A stretch of 64,000 nt of DNA, taken from Kappaphycus alvarezii. Taxonomy: Eukaryota > Rhodophyta > Florideophyceae > Gigartinales > Solieriaceae. The DNA is taken from assembly GCA_002205965.3 (NCBI GenBank), contig NADL03000649.1, forward strand, positions 1,116,001-1,180,000, in the 5' to 3' direction. The stretch's first letter is position 1. Each line of letters opens with the position of its first letter. Below the pieces are notes generated by a model, which saw only the letters and a program-made list of their open reading frames with translations, was not told where the DNA came from and did no database searches. Shown in pieces: positions 44,251-58,511 of this stretch. Position numbers and translations under genes: made by a program.

Positions 44251-47200
44251 GCTCTATTGTATATAAAACATGTCTAAAGGTCTCTCTATTTCTTTTTATC
44301 CACTTTTTAACTGATTATCTGTCATATGGTTCCAGCAAAGGATAACACTTATTACGCCAAAGAATTTGTGGACAGAGCCCGGGAATAGTACTCTCAAATA
44401 CCTAAACTTGTGGGCAGAACCGCCCGTACTGTATACTGAGACCAATGCCAGGAATTTGGCTTCCCAGCTATAGTATGGGAAGTGTTATCGGAGCAAATAG
44501 GGAATTTCAGTACTTACGGACTAATTATCAATCACAGTATATAACTTCATTATTCTTATGTAGGATTATGAATTTGTTCATTATCTACATAAACTGTGTT
44601 TGGAAGCCGTCGAGATTTGACTAGCCTCCTAGAAATGGCAACTAAAACCAAAACGACAAGAAAACGATAACCAAAACCGATCAAACCAAATCATAAAGAA
44701 AATATTCCTTCGCTTCTTCAGAAAACTAACCCGCACCTGAATTCGGATACCCGATAAATGCGCCATTTCGAAAGGTGTCGCTTGTTTGTATACAAATGTG
44801 TCGTTTGGAAATATCTAATAGTTTAGTTAGCTAAGCTTCCTCCTTGGAGAGGATCGAGCACTTCGCATGCACAGGAAATAAGGAATCGGTGGAGAAATTT
44901 AGCCGTTATTAAAACAAAGAGTTTCAAGTAAATAATATGAAGGTTAAAGAGGAGGAATAGAGGTAAAAAGATATATATACCTGTTAAGCGGACAGTTCAC
45001 GAAAAATTAAACTGACACTCGTTCGGCCCGTTTTGATCTCCACCGCACAACCACCGCTAAATGGCCACATATGCGAGGCACAAAAGATCCTCCTTGCACA
45101 GAAAATACTCTTCAGCGTCTAGCGGGTCCTCCGAAGAGATATAAGACCTCATCGATTCTGTGATCAAAAATAGCTCGGACGAAGGAAAAGGGGCGAGATA
45201 AGGGACGTAAGGAGAGCTTATTCGGCAGACTCTGGCCAAGAGAAGTACCAGAGGAGCAAATATGTCGACCAAAAGGTTTTGTAGGCCAGAGAAGAGAAGG
45301 TATGCGGAGAAAGAGAGAGTCGGGAAAAAGTACTGTTGGGGTAGGAAGAATGAAGAACTCATACTACACCATCTATAGGACTCCTGCGGGAAGGATACGG
45401 GAAGAGAATAAAAGGAGAGATAAGTAATCAGCTGCCTTTAGGCCTAGAACAAGCAAGAAAACCCTTAACTTTAATACCAAGGAGGGCAGCCACAGCGAAT
45501 ATATTCATGCTCGCAGCTTTTCCCGGTCGACAGCAACAGTTGCAGGTCACCGAAAGGCTGAATAACGGTTAACTACACTTGGACCTACAAATCACCTACA
45601 AATCATCTCGGACTTATCTGCTTGAATGCTCTGTTGGCAAGACGGTACAGCAGAGGAAGAAGAAAAAAGGCACAGGGAAGGCAAAAAAGCACTATTTAAA
45701 GTTGTTTTGCTTCAAAAAAGCCGAGTAAGGAACAACTTGAGTCCCACATGGCGGAAGCTAAGCAAAAGGACTCTGTGAATCGTGCCGAAACCCCATTTGA
45801 TTCTACTTCTTTAGAGATTTAGCTCACGTGCTAGTGCATTGTGCGGGTGTTTGGAGGTAAACCTCTACCAGCACCTCAAGAGTTGAAAACGCAATAGGAA
45901 AAAGACAAAAGAAAGACCCGGAAGAAGTGATCGTCGCTCTAGACATTCTTACCGCTCTGGTCCTATTCGCTTGATTTCGCATTAGACCCTTTGGGGTGTT
46001 TTGGGAAGTTATGGAAAACAGAATAAGAATAAAAAACAAGAAAACAAAAGAAAACAAGAAAAGAGTAAATACAAAAGCCCGCTAATAGAGACACGGGAAA
46101 AATAGAAGTGCCTACGTACAGAGATGCGGGGAAAAAGAACTGAGTTCTTCAAGAGTCTGTAAAAAACTGCTCTGAGCTGTCATGTACGAGCTTGAGGGAC
46201 ACTCAATAATTTTAAATGGTAAAAGTTCTGCAAATAAAATTTTTACGTAGTAAACGACAATACCGACATGATTCGCTTGGGAGGATTCATAATATGAGGC
46301 AGAAAGGATATTTTTAAAAATTGTCCGTTTAAAAATTACATTTCCTGGCATTTTCAATATTTGAAAACCGAAAAACCACTAGTATAACCATCGAAAAATT
46401 TTGACAGTAAAATCAACAAAGGTATAGGTAGCTTAACGCTACCCTTTCTTATACTATTTATACAAATGTCTGACACTGACACAATTTTTTAATTCTTAAT
46501 AACTGCAGCATGACAGTAAACGCCTTCGAAACAAGAATAAGCGGTTATTGCAGTTAAAGATCTCAGTAGTGGCATTAAATTGGTACTCAAAAGCTGTTTT
46601 GTGGCCTGGCAGACCAGCGTTGGTAGATTTTACGAATTTGGAATCAATTATGATTGAAAAAAATAGTCGGAAGACAGCGGTGGCCCAGCTAGGCACCATT
46701 TATCCTCCATGTGGAGAGTAGTGTGGAACGGGGTGTGCATCTAACCCGCGCGATCCGACAAGTAAGGAGTAGAGTAGGGTGGTTTGGAGGCGGAGCTGAG
46801 AAGTTTGATGGCTTGAAGACGGGAGGAGGGATGATGATACATGTGCTTTGACAATAGTGATTAAAGCTCTTTTAATCAAATATTGCACAGAATTTTACTC
46901 ATAATTATTCGATTCTCCAGCATTTATTACTATAAAATAATGCAGCGACGCTCCTAGCTCATCTTTGCACGCTACGTACATAGAAAATATATAAAGTTTG
47001 AAAAATTGCGAGGATTTGTAGTCCAGTAGTGGTCGTTGTGAGATTTACCGGAATTTCGACATTCAGATTATGTTTGAAAACCTTCAGTCCAGCCGAAGAG
47101 TGTCTATATCATTCGTTTTTTTCCGTTAAATCTCGCTTATCCGTCAAAATATTCCGTAAAACAGAGAACTGCGAACGAAGAAATGGCAAGATCTATGATA

Positions 47201-47550
47201 CTATTGCTAACAACCAAGATCATTGCAAAATAATGAAACACAGCGTCTATACATTGCCTTTGTTGCAAGAACTATTTTATGAAGTTGTAATTAGAGCAAG
47301 CTCACGTATAGGATAGCGTGATGTAAAGTAATGGGTGGTCTTGCTAGGTGTAAGCAGATAAAACTGATGAATGACACTGGGAACTCGAATAGTTTAATCT
47401 AAACATGTTTCAGGGACAAAGATATGTAATTTATAGATAAAAATCGGAGGGATCATTAGTCAGAGACGCATGAAGGGGTTTTTAAATGCAGAATTACTTT
47501 CGGTCAGGAATCTAGCTTTTCTTTAGAAAATTGCACGTAAATATAATCTA
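44251..47550. other. AT-rich stretch without a supported gene
   Basis: From about 45060 the plus strand has a Lys/Arg/Ser-rich reading (CRPEKRRYAEKERVGKKYCW near 45290) that could be a relic of a gag-like or DNA-binding protein, but it is too short and broken to call. The remainder is A-rich on the plus strand near 45650-46100 and otherwise featureless. Confidence 0.35.
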
Positions 47551-47552
47551 TA

Positions 47553-47850
<298 letters not shown>

Positions 47851-50800
47851 ATAAATTGGGATTTTTTGCCTCTTCAGGGCGCTCTCATCACTTTTTCTGA
47901 ATTTGGTAGTTTTGGTAGTTTTGTTTTTCAAAGACCTCAAACTTAGGACTCCAAAATGCACTAATACTGTTACGTACATCTTCTTCCACGGTTTGAAAGC
48001 TAGTAATAGGCAAGAGGAGTTCTATTATTTTAAATTCAGAATCAATTACAGGAATTATTGAGCCTTGTGTGCTTCTGTTTGGTTTTAGAATGTAAAAACT
48101 ACGATTTTTCCACACTACTGTCCTTTCGATGCTACAAACCGCTCTTATTATAACTCATTCACATTAACCGCAGCAGAGATTTGTATGTTACATTAAAGCA
48201 ATATTTTCATACTTGTAAAGTATTATTTTTTGTTTAGCTTCGCGGAGGGAAAGGACATGATTTACCTCCACCTTGAATTGCCGAGTGTCCATGCGCACTG
48301 GTGCAAAGTCTATATTCCCGGATATTACTGCCTTTCTCCGTTTCTAATACATTATTAAAGAACTTCAAATATGAAATGCAGCCACCAGCACTTGCAGAAA
48401 TATGTTGCCTAATTCTTTATATTTTCTGATCATCTCGATCCACTAAATTCTTGTTTGATGATCATCAACACCCATTATGCCCGCCTTCGCCCACGGAAGG
48501 AATAAGGTGTATGGGAACACCCTCAGATTCTAGGAAACGAATGTCTTTTGGATAGAAGGTTTCACATTAAAGAATATTTCACTGTCAGTTTTTGCATCAT
48601 TATTACTAATTTCAAATAGAAATCAGAGGACTTCATAATATTTTCAGTACGATATGTGCGAATATTTGAGAGAAATTCGTGAAAAACGAATTGTCTTTGA
48701 CATTCAACATATGAAACGACGCCAGACCGCTCAAGATATTGATAAGTTACAGATAAGAGGTAGGAATTTAAATGGTTCATTGCTATAAAGCGAAGTGGAA
48801 CAAATGGAGCGACATGTTTTCAGGGTTAAACAGGGAGAGTATTGTCCAGCAATTTGCATTATTTATCAATAAGTTCCCTTACTCGTTTCCAGAGGCAGTT
48901 GAATAGAGGAATATAAATTACTCCAAACAATTGTTCCCCGTTGTGAATTGCAAAAGAACTGAAAGAAAAATGGTTTGATAAGGCGCAAATACATCTGAAA
49001 CTTCCAGGAAGAGTTAAGGACGTTTTGAGGGATCAGCGAGAGAGAGAGACTCATACCGGCTTGCAATGATTTTAATTTTTTTGCTCTCTAAGAGTTAGAG
49101 CATTTTTCACGAGACTTCCTAGTAGTTCATTCTTTCTCTCTTGGAAACAAAAAGGACAATTTCGTGAGAGAAAAAACGTATACAATTCCTACAGCATCTA
49201 TAACTAGTTCGCTCCAGCAATTAGTAAGGGCGAAAAATTGATGCATAAAATCATGAATTGATTTAACTATCGACAAAAACTCCAGCCGTAACATGGAAGT
49301 CTGATATAAGAGTTGTATCCCAAACCAAGCATCACATAACTTTTCATTCAATCATTTTCCAAGTAGGAGACATGCTAGAAACCCAAAATCATTCACATTT
49401 TGTCTCAGGATCTCTTCTCGTATCCCAGGCTAGAATGATTTACTACAATTTCGATTACTGCTTCTTTAATTGAGGGGTCAAAATTGTATAAAATCTGCTA
49501 ACGCGAGTTCTTTGGGTCTCTCAGCGGAGCTTCATGTGGATTCAAATACAAACAGAGCAATTCACGTAATTCCAGCAAAATTAGAATCACACGACAATAT
49601 TTTTGTGCACTTGGACGAGACACGGAACTAAAGATAAGGCATGAAAATCATAAATATCGTCATTATTTAGATCTTTTGAGTAATATTCGTCCTCTTTTTT
49701 TGCATTAAAATCATTTTCCATCTCTATTTTTACTGCTGTGACGGTGCTGAATACCTGCGACTTCTTAGCTTCCCTCTGTTGTTGTAATTTCGTAATTGTT
49801 TTGATGCTTCACTAGCATTTGATGAAAATTTTTTCCAATTTGTGCAAATTGATTTGATTAACATGAAGAATTGCTCATTTTAGGAACAAATCTGTCCAGA
49901 TACGATTAAACTGAAAATCTCTCAATATTAAAGCATAAATCAGAAGAATAATGCCTTTTCTTTTCAAACCTTTAATTTCCCCCACTTTGGTCCCCAAATG
50001 TCCTGAGGGGACCGCTAATTTGAGGCAGGAGAGAATTCCAGCTCAAAATTTATTTCTCCGATCATCCATTATTATCTCAAAGAGTATCTTTTTACTCAAA
50101 GAGACGACTCGTAATCTACTGGAGTTCCAATAGTTGAATTTTTCTAGTTATTACAATAATTGAATGGCTGTACGTGAAAATAGGATATAATTCTTGAAAA
50201 AACACTAACTAAATAGTCTTATTTGTGGCCCTCTTCAACATTTACTTCATATTTTGTACCACCTAATACTCGCTGTTTATTTCTGCCTACATTTTATCGT
50301 TATTAACGGGCTTCCTGACCGACACCCACACGAAGAGACCTTCCATGATTTTCTTTGATGTTTTTGGTCTGCCTCTATCAGATCTTTAACGTCCTCTGTT
50401 CGCATTTAGAGCCGCAACCATTGACTGTTAGACATATAATTAGTAAATAGAAAAATTCTAATAAAATGAAAATCTTAAGATCTCTTTTATAAAGTACCTC
50501 GACATCTTAGGTGTCAAAATACCTCTAAGTGAAATGATGCATATACTGTGCAGTAGTGTTGGGACGCAGAAGTTGGTTATAGGACTAAATTGCGAGCATT
50601 GATTACTTGGAATTACGCCTGAAGGAGAAGAGGGGTTGAAAACCTTATTATTTCCTTGATCGGTGTGCTTAAAATGTGCAGAGAGTGACATATAATATTT
50701 TCCGTATCTATTACTTCTGAAGAGTGATTAGAGATGTAGTATCGTTTGGGAATGTTTTTTAAGGAAAATGATAGAACAATATATATATATGCGCTTACCG

Positions 50801-50865
50801 AATCTTATATTGCTGTCATTAGCCTGTGATCCCCAAGCATCTGCTTGACATAATCCTTTTTAATT
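47851..50865. other. AT-rich stretch without a supported gene
   Basis: A minus-strand piece MWKNRSFYILKPNRSTQGSI (from 48115) followed by EFKIIELLLPITSFQTVEED looks protein-like over about 75 residues but has no recognised family. Otherwise only short frames in AT-rich DNA. Confidence 0.35.
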
Positions 50866-50869
50866 ATGG

Positions 50870-51275
50870 ATAAAGTTAGGGAAGAACTGTAAAGCAGAAC
50901 TTTTATCCCTATTTTGACTGCATCAATGTAAATATTGTCTCTTATAGGTATATTTCACACAGTTTTGACATCTATTCAGGCTAAATCACCTAAAGTAAGC
51001 CCTATTTTCTGAAAAAGCGCATATAAATGAAAATTAGCTTGTGTAATATCTCCTGGATGCGAAGGATGCACTTTAACAATTAACCAGTCTGTATAAAGGG
51101 AGCAGAATGAAAAAAAACGAATTTACTTCGTCAGGTTTTACTTTTTCCATTCCAAACGCTTTCCAACAGAATTCCATGCGATTGTAATCCATAGGCACAT
51201 AAGAAGCTATGAAAGGCCCCGGAGGTACCTCCAAAAAAATTCTCCGTATCTTTTTGTTGGTATTTGTAGTGTTAA
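50870..51275 (-). pseudogene. Decayed coding fragment, unrecognised
   Basis: Two minus-strand frames carry protein-like text in order: LEVPPGPFIASYVPMDYNRM and EFCWKAFGMEKVKPDEVNSF, then DWLIVKVHPSHPGDITQANF and HLYALFQKIGLTLGDLA. The change of frame lies near 51107. Long hydrophobic and aromatic stretches suggest a real former protein in otherwise AT-rich DNA. No family recognised; it may belong to a mobile element. Confidence 0.3.
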
Positions 51276-51499
51276 GGCTCTAATTCAAATATTATTACGT
51301 CCCGAATATCGTAAATTTTGGGTGACCTCGAGATATAACGATGAGTAAAGCAATTGGGAGACCAAGAAGCAGTTGAGTCGAGGGTTGTTCCCGAGATTTG
51401 TCCGGCCGAAGAATTGTCAAGAGTAGAAGTGAGATTGTAAAGTAATTCAATAGATATCAATGCTTTTTTCACCTACAATTCATCAAAGAATAAGGTTGA

Positions 51500-51615
51500 A
51501 TATTGCTTGCTGGCCTCCCCTCTATTTGCTGGCGCAATGAAGTGTCACCAACCCCCACTGTAACCTTTCACGTATATGATCATTACAACCATACAAGTTG
51601 ACTAGGTACCAGCCA
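51500..51615. repeat. Diverged dispersed repeat, copy A
   Basis: Starts GCTTGCTGGCCTCCCCTCTA and ends GACTAGGTACCAGCCAG. It resembles 52885-53000 (GCTTTCTGGTCTCCTCTCTA ... GACTGGGTATCAACCAGC) with the same order of matching blocks. The source element is unknown. Confidence 0.45.
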
Positions 51616-52884
51616 GAAGTATAATATTAATATTTTCAATTCAACCACAAATGGCTCAACAAAACCGTAGAAAGAGATCAGCATGAAAGAATTTCCAAGT
51701 GACTCGGAATGATATCCTTTATTATTAAAAAAACTATGTATCCAAGATAAAAGTCCGAATCGCTTCGCAATAAGTTTCAAATATGAAAATATTACTTAAT
51801 GAAAGAAAAAACTATGCATTACCGCCAAAAATGAATGTTTTCGTCCTTTATTTTTTCTGTTGAGGCCAAGCGGAATCTTCCTCCCTCGTCCTTCTCGGAC
51901 TCCAACAAAGCTTCCGCTTTTTATAAGGTATTTTTCAACGACGACGCGAAAGTTTCTTTCCTGTGCCGATTTGCGCTTCTCATCGACTGGGAATAATTCA
52001 ATAATAAATGGTTCCCAAAGATTACCCAAATTTTTTGTTGTCTAAGCTACGAAAAATAAAAATATGGCTGCTTAAAATGGTACTAAAAATATCTTTCAAC
52101 TGTGCAGTGCGGGTAACTGCGCAGTAAGGGAGCTCAAAGAGGAGGGAAGAACACGGGGTTCATTTCCTGTAACAAATAAGCTGGCTGATACTCAGTCAAC
52201 TTCTATGGTCGTGAGAAGAAACAAGGATTGTTTTCAATTCCAAATACGAATACGAACTCTTATTTTCCTCTAAATCCGGTTCCTTTGTTGAAAAAGATTC
52301 TTTAAATGCAGTTTGCAACAGAAATAAACAGCGATCACCAACCGTATCACGTATTCAAGGAAGCTGGATTTTGACTTGGGATGAAGATACGGCAGAGGAG
52401 CTCGCCTTTCTCATGGTATAGTTCCATTTTGAGATTAGACTGCGCCTTGCGAAGAAAAGGTACCAAAGCATTGGAGAATGATCAAAAAATCGAGATTACG
52501 AAGCTCCTCTGTAAAATTTGAGAACTATTTTTTTTATGTTACCTAAAATTCGTAGTGAAGAGTACGGAATAATAGATCTCAAGTTATCCGAACAGGAATT
52601 CCGGGGAGCTATTTATTGTACCAATGATTGTGTTCAATTTAATTTATTTAAATACAGCTACATGCCCTCCAATAATACTTTTTTATCTACGCTAGACTTT
52701 ACAGAATAGAATGGAACCTATTCATCTGTTAAAATGAAATAATCACTAAGAATAATACGGCGTCGTTCGCCGTCGTCAAGGGGTTTGTGGGAATCGTCGC
52801 CAGTCTTGCGATGGAACGGGTTTCGAAGGCGCAATTTATTCTTTAACAGAGACCTTCCGCATTAAAAGTAAACCCCAATGCGGT

Positions 52885-53000
52885 TTGTATGCTTTCTGGT
52901 CTCCTCTCTACTTGTTGGTAGAGTGGAAAGCAACCAGCGCCTGTCTCAGTACTCCATGTACATGCAAATTACTATAAAAGCTGACTGGGTATCAACCAGC
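52885..53000. repeat. Diverged dispersed repeat, copy B
   Basis: Second copy of the repeat at 51500-51615, direct orientation, about 1.4 kb apart. The pair lies just left of the gypsy fossil but was not shown to be its terminal repeat. Confidence 0.45.
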
Positions 53001-53339
53001 TTATCTGTTACAATAAATGATCCCCCGTGTTACCCCAAGATTTATTGGTGCTCGCGTGCTTGATGAAAATTCTGCTTATATAATAAACAACAACGTTTTG
53101 CTTGAAATAAATTTGTGCAGCAGTTTGAATTCATTATAAAGAACGGCACATTGAGATGCCTACGAAATTCACTTCAATCAATATCTATAAATATTTTCCA
53201 GAAACCGGATTTTGAGTTTGCGATGGTTGCCGAAAATGAATTACTTAGAAATAAAGCACCTCAAAATATCTTAGTTGTAAATTACTGCTAGGAAATACAA
53301 TAGGCCGTCTTTGGTGATTTAAGTAGTCTTAAATTGTAT

Positions 53340-56300
53340 CTTAGAGTGTGGAACATCTTTTGAGTGTTCTTGAAAAGGCAAAAGTTCTCAATGTGTTGAG
53401 TTCGAGCACTTTTTCACGAAAATACTGGAAACATTTATCCCCATATAATAACAAAATAATGTCATTTTCAAGAAAAGTTCCACTAAAATCATTCGTTGCA
53501 GATGGAATAAAAACTAGTTTCAAGTTTCTGACGACTACCACTGGAGAATATTTCACAGCATATGAGAGTGTTTTACAAAATAGGAAGGATAGTAAGGTCA
53601 GTAATGCCGGGAAACGTATATATTGCCGACGAAACTGGCCAAGTAAATGTGGCAAAAAGGATGCAGAGGGTAATTTGTTATTGAAAAAGCCAAGATTGCA
53701 TCATGAAATGCTTGAGCATATTCCAGCACCTGCAATCCTCCGGACAAAAATATTTGACCAAATTGTACTAGGAGCGGAAAATGCCCCGGCAAGGAAAATG
53801 AAAAAGCAGAAAAATGTCAACACTATGCCGAGAGATGTATTAATGTAAATGGAGAAATAAAACTTGGTAGTCGAGCTCCCTTCTGCGCCAAATGGAATCA
53901 AGTGCGGTCAGCTACTAAGAGAGGATGTACAAAATGCGGGGAAAGAGCTCAGAAGACCATTAAGTCTAGTAAGTCCAATGAAGCCATGAAAAAATTCCTT
54001 AACTCAGTGTTGACAGCAACACGACGTCTTAATGTAGTACCGGTGAAAATATTAAGAACGAAAACTTAAGCTACTTTCAATTCGGATGCTGTTTCAAATC
54101 TATTTTAAAAGTTTAGTGACATCTGTAGCCCTCGAAATTGTTCCCAATACATGAAGGGTAACTGCGGCCGATCGAAACATCTCAAAATTTATAGATAATA
54201 TTGAGAACGTTCCCGTGTTTTCTGTAATCCGAAAGTACATCTGGGTTTTATTGTTATGGATGAGGTACCTTTCGATGAACTCATCGGCTATCCAACAACG
54301 GCAGAGCTGGGAACATGCATTGAACTTGGAAACCACAGTGTCTCAGTTTAGATCGAAGGTATATCCGTAAAGGTACGCCTATATTTTGACGAAAAAATGA
54401 ATTCGGAAGAACGTAAAGATACGGAAAGTGAAGATTTAACGTCAGGCTATGAAAGCGAAGGTCCAGAATCAAACAAAGAGTTAGAATACAAAAAATTCTA
54501 TGACAGAAGGATAACGAAAAGCGCACATATTTATTACGATACCTGGAATTATACAGAATAATGATTTGATTTAAAGGAAAATTCGAGCACTGATACTGTA
54601 GTAGATTCGAAGTACGTTGGATTCAAAACCAAGAGTAACAGTATGAAAGGCTAATATTCATCTGAGGAAGCTAAGGATTTGACGGCGATCAATACAGAAA
54701 ATATAGCTGCAGCGGAAGCGGCTCATCAAAACAGAGATAGGAAAGGTCACCGGCTTTAAGAGCGAAATATCTAGGATATTAATGCAAGACTGAAACAACT
54801 CCCTTCTACCGCGTTGAAGAAAATATCCGTGATATTAGCATCTTCCGAATTCATTGCATGGAGCGTTTCTTACCCCAGAAAAGCAACTTTAACGGTTGCT
54901 CAATCCTTCGAGCTTACCAATACTCAACCAATGTACTATACAAATATACGTAAACCTCCCAAAATGATCATTTTATTTCGAAAAATGTAACAAATATGCT
55001 GGAAATTGACATTAAGCGACCGGTTCTGTCACTATAGTCACTTTTGTCGTGTTTGCGCCGAAGAATGGTGAAATTTTTCTATTTTACGTCTTCAAGAAAA
55101 CAATTAAACTAGAGAACGATACCTGATCGATTTTCGATTCAGAATCTGGAGGAAATCCTTGAGAAATCGAAATTTTTGAGGATTTGAAGGATGGTTGATA
55201 TTTTACATTAATTGACATGTACAGTGGCTAATAGAAGATTCCAATGGATGAAAGGCGCAAGGAATGAACAACTTTTACCAGCAAAATAAATATATTGAGA
55301 TTCCAGGTAATGGCTCTCAGTCTCATGAATGTACCGGATATATTCCAAAGAAAAATAAATGATGGTTTGAAGGAAATTCCATTTCCGTGGGTGTACATTA
55401 ACGATTTTGCTTTATTCCAGAAAACTCTGGGTGAAAATTTTTTGTATTTCTAGACAGTAGTGGAGATATTTTCGGAGTAAATATTGAAAATAAAATTGAG
55501 AAATTACATTTTTTATGCAGGATTCGTCAAACTATTGGGATATATCGTAGATCGAGGGTGAATCTAAGTCGATACGTAAAAAGACAAGGAAAGTTGAACT
55601 AGCGCAAATGCCTACTTCAAAGATTGGAGTTCGGAGCTGCCTTGTTCTCGACTCGTAGAATCGAAGGGTCTTCAAAGAATTAGCCATGAAAGCGGGACAA
55701 CTACACACCGGAACTACAAAAAAACAGAAACTTTTCTATAGCAACTACATGAAAATTGCATTCAAAGAGGTGAAAAAGAGCCTATGCGCCCCTCCAGAAC
55801 TCTTGTATCAGGATTTTAAAACGCCATTTATGCTTTAAATAGATGCATCTGATCGATCTTTGGGAGCAGTTTTATCCTAAAAGATGAATGAAAGGCTAAA
55901 CCCCATTCAATTCACAAGCCACACACAAAATAATAATACAGAGAAGGAATATTCTGTCTATGAGAAGGAAGAAGTAACAGTATTTTTTGCATTGAAAAAG
56001 TTTTGCGCTTTTCCGTTATCACTGTAAAAGTCTGCTATCATAACTGACTAACAGGAACTTACGACATCATTACTGAAGAAAGATTTGCATTTTCAGTGGA
56101 CTAGGCGGCTGTAAAATTTAGCAGAGCATCGGTTAAAAATTGCACATACTCAGATGCAGCAATGCAGCAATAAGCCGGTTGACTAATTATCTGGTTTGGG
56201 GAATCCATCAAATTCAGGTAACCGTTTCCCGGAAATTTCATTTGACCCACATAAATGCCAAAATAAGGCGGGGAAATTTTTAAGGCTAATTTGCAAGTAC

Positions 56301-57540
56301 AATTCAATTCTTTGAGGACTTAGAAACTCTAAACGTCGACAAAAAGCACATCGAATGGGTACGTAAGATCGAAAATGCATTTGCTTTGTGTGCGTGAAAG
56401 TCTTTCTGACTCACTAGTGCTCGTCCCCGACGAGGACCTCATTGAAAGATATAATTTAGATATTTAGGACACTAAATAAATTTGTAGGTCACTTAGATCT
56501 CGTAAAAACGAATTAATTTATCACAGAAAGATTTGGTGACCTAACAATAACAAGGTTGTTTACAATTACGTGAGAAGCTGTGACACCTGTCAAAATCTTA
56601 CTCAGTTCCAAGAGTACAATATTAAACTAATAATCCAGATTTAAGGCTTTTTAAAAACCTCCTCAGTCGTTTACGGCGGGCCAATCAAAGAAACTTCTTC
56701 TGAAGGCAAACATCTTTTCATAGGAGTTGAGAATCTTACTGGCTGGCGATTGTAAGCAGCAGCTAAGGAGGCCACTGCAGAGGTGGACCTAAATTTCTTA
56801 CAAAAATAAATAAATGAGCCATTTAGTCTCCCAAAAAGGATCATTGGGGATAATGATATTTGTTTCGCTGCAACTCCATTTCTTTACTTTTGAAAGGGAA
56901 ACGTATTAAATTGAGAACGATTCCCGTGCACGCGCCTAAGTCCAACGGGAAAGATGAAATAAGTTTATGAAAAGTAAGACGAGCAGCAGCGAAAAATATG
57001 GCAGGCGAAGGAATCGAATGGGAAAATGCTTTAGCTTTAGCTTTAGTAAAGGTATTAAATAGATATTCTCAAAGAAAAGGGGTAAGTTGTCGCTCAATAT
57101 TCGAGCTAATGAACGGAAAATCTGTAATATTTCTAAAAAAAGACGTGACTTCAAATAAAGGCGATGAAGAATGGAGTCAGTTCGAGCTGTGGTAAACAGA
57201 AAATTATAGATCAAACTAACTGATGTCAGAGGTGATAAAAGAAAATGAGAATCAGGAAGCTCAATCCTTTTCAGCGGCTCCAAATTATAGTTTTCATCAT
57301 GAAATCCATGATGGAAAATTACGTGCAGCAGGCAATGAAGTAGATAGAATTCCAATTTAAGTACTTCAACCATTGCAACATCATGGAGGAGAAACACCCA
57401 CATTAAAAATTCTTTTCAAGCTCCGGGAAGACGTCGAAGAGGGCTATCCTAGCACGTCGTCTCGTACCTTACCATCAAAGACTTGAAGAATTTTTTCTTA
57501 TATAGGACTACGTGCAACCACGAATATACCCATTTATAAC
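53340..57540 (+). mobile_element. Ty3/gypsy-type retrotransposon fossil
   Basis: A heavily decayed element recognised by order of parts on the plus strand. A Lys-rich gag-like region lies at about 53348-53850, a protease-end motif FDELIGYPTTAELGTCIELG near 54270, reverse transcriptase about 54900-55480 (including a YINDFALF active-site relative of YxDD), RNase H about 55800-56060 (ASDRSLGAVLS, NPIQFTSHTQNNNTEKEYS) and integrase about 56500-57100 (VRSCDTCQNLTQFQ, GDNDICF). No convincing terminal repeats were found, so the limits are approximate. It carries dozens of breaks and is the oldest-looking mobile element here. Confidence 0.6.
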
Positions 57541-58511
57541 TATAAAATGATTCGTATGAGATGCAAGAAAGATTTGGATTGGATCGACTCTTTTATGCAG
57601 GACTATTACGAGCATCATATCATCATTCACTTCTACATTCATTTTCTGCCTTTATACCATACGTGGAAAGGATTATTGCTTCCCGAAGAAGATTACAGAC
57701 TATGACTAAGAGTTATGTTCTCGTTCTAAAACGGTATATTTATGGTAGAGATTCCAAATTTCTTAGAGGTAATACATCATTATTTCGTAGGAAGATATGG
57801 GAAAGTAGCTACCATGAACCTTTTTCAAACCTATCTGAATGCTATGCATACAATTTTTTGTTTCTCATACCCAAAAAGAGATACTAATTACAGGGAACAG
57901 CCTACCCCCGGATATGGTATATCGATTATTGCCGTACCATCTACGGGCATATCAACGTGCACCCTTCAAAATAGAAATGTAACTAGGGAAGATGTTCCTC
58001 CCGAGGCAGTGATAATGAACCGAGGAGGACATTCGAAGGGCCGTAACCCGCCCAGAAGTGCTCCTGGACGTCCCCCGAGACGACCCTCCATGGGACCCAG
58101 TACCCTAGAAACGTTCGTGAACGTCCATTGAGAGACCCTATCGGATTTTCATCTATACCTCTCCTTTATAATCATGCACAGCACACAGTATGTAGAAGTA
58201 GACCATCTTTTTGGCTGCGCAGTATCTACAAGGACGGAAAAAATGCGCAATTAATTGCCTATTTAGTAACAAACACATCTTTCTATTTTAGGACATTATA
58301 CAGAACGCACCACTCATACGACGATTCATTCTTTTTGGTGCGTATTTTCTTTTCTTCTAGACATCAGTTTCTCAGAAATCTTCCGGATGAGTTCGCATAT
58401 CGGATATATTACTTTTCGCCTGGTAAAATCGGAAATTTCACGGAAGTAGAGTGTATTCAACCCCATTTTGATGCTAAGAGACCTATACATGAAGCCATGG
58501 TACAAAATTAA
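57541..58511 (+). other. Protein-like frames after the gypsy fossil, unrecognised
   Basis: Three overlapping plus-strand frames of 108-129 codons lie here. One has a Pro/Arg/Gly-rich tail (RNPPRSAPGRPPRRPSMGPS near 58050) unlike the AT-rich surroundings; the next (from 58128) reads FYFRTLYRTHHSYDDSFFLV and RNLPDEFAYRIYYFSPGKIG. They could be a downstream part of the gypsy element or an unrelated relic. No family recognised. Confidence 0.25.

Noticed and set aside
45057-45362. Hydrophobic 101-codon minus-strand frame
   Set aside because: It appears to be the shadow of a Lys/Arg/Ser-rich plus-strand reading and has no family.
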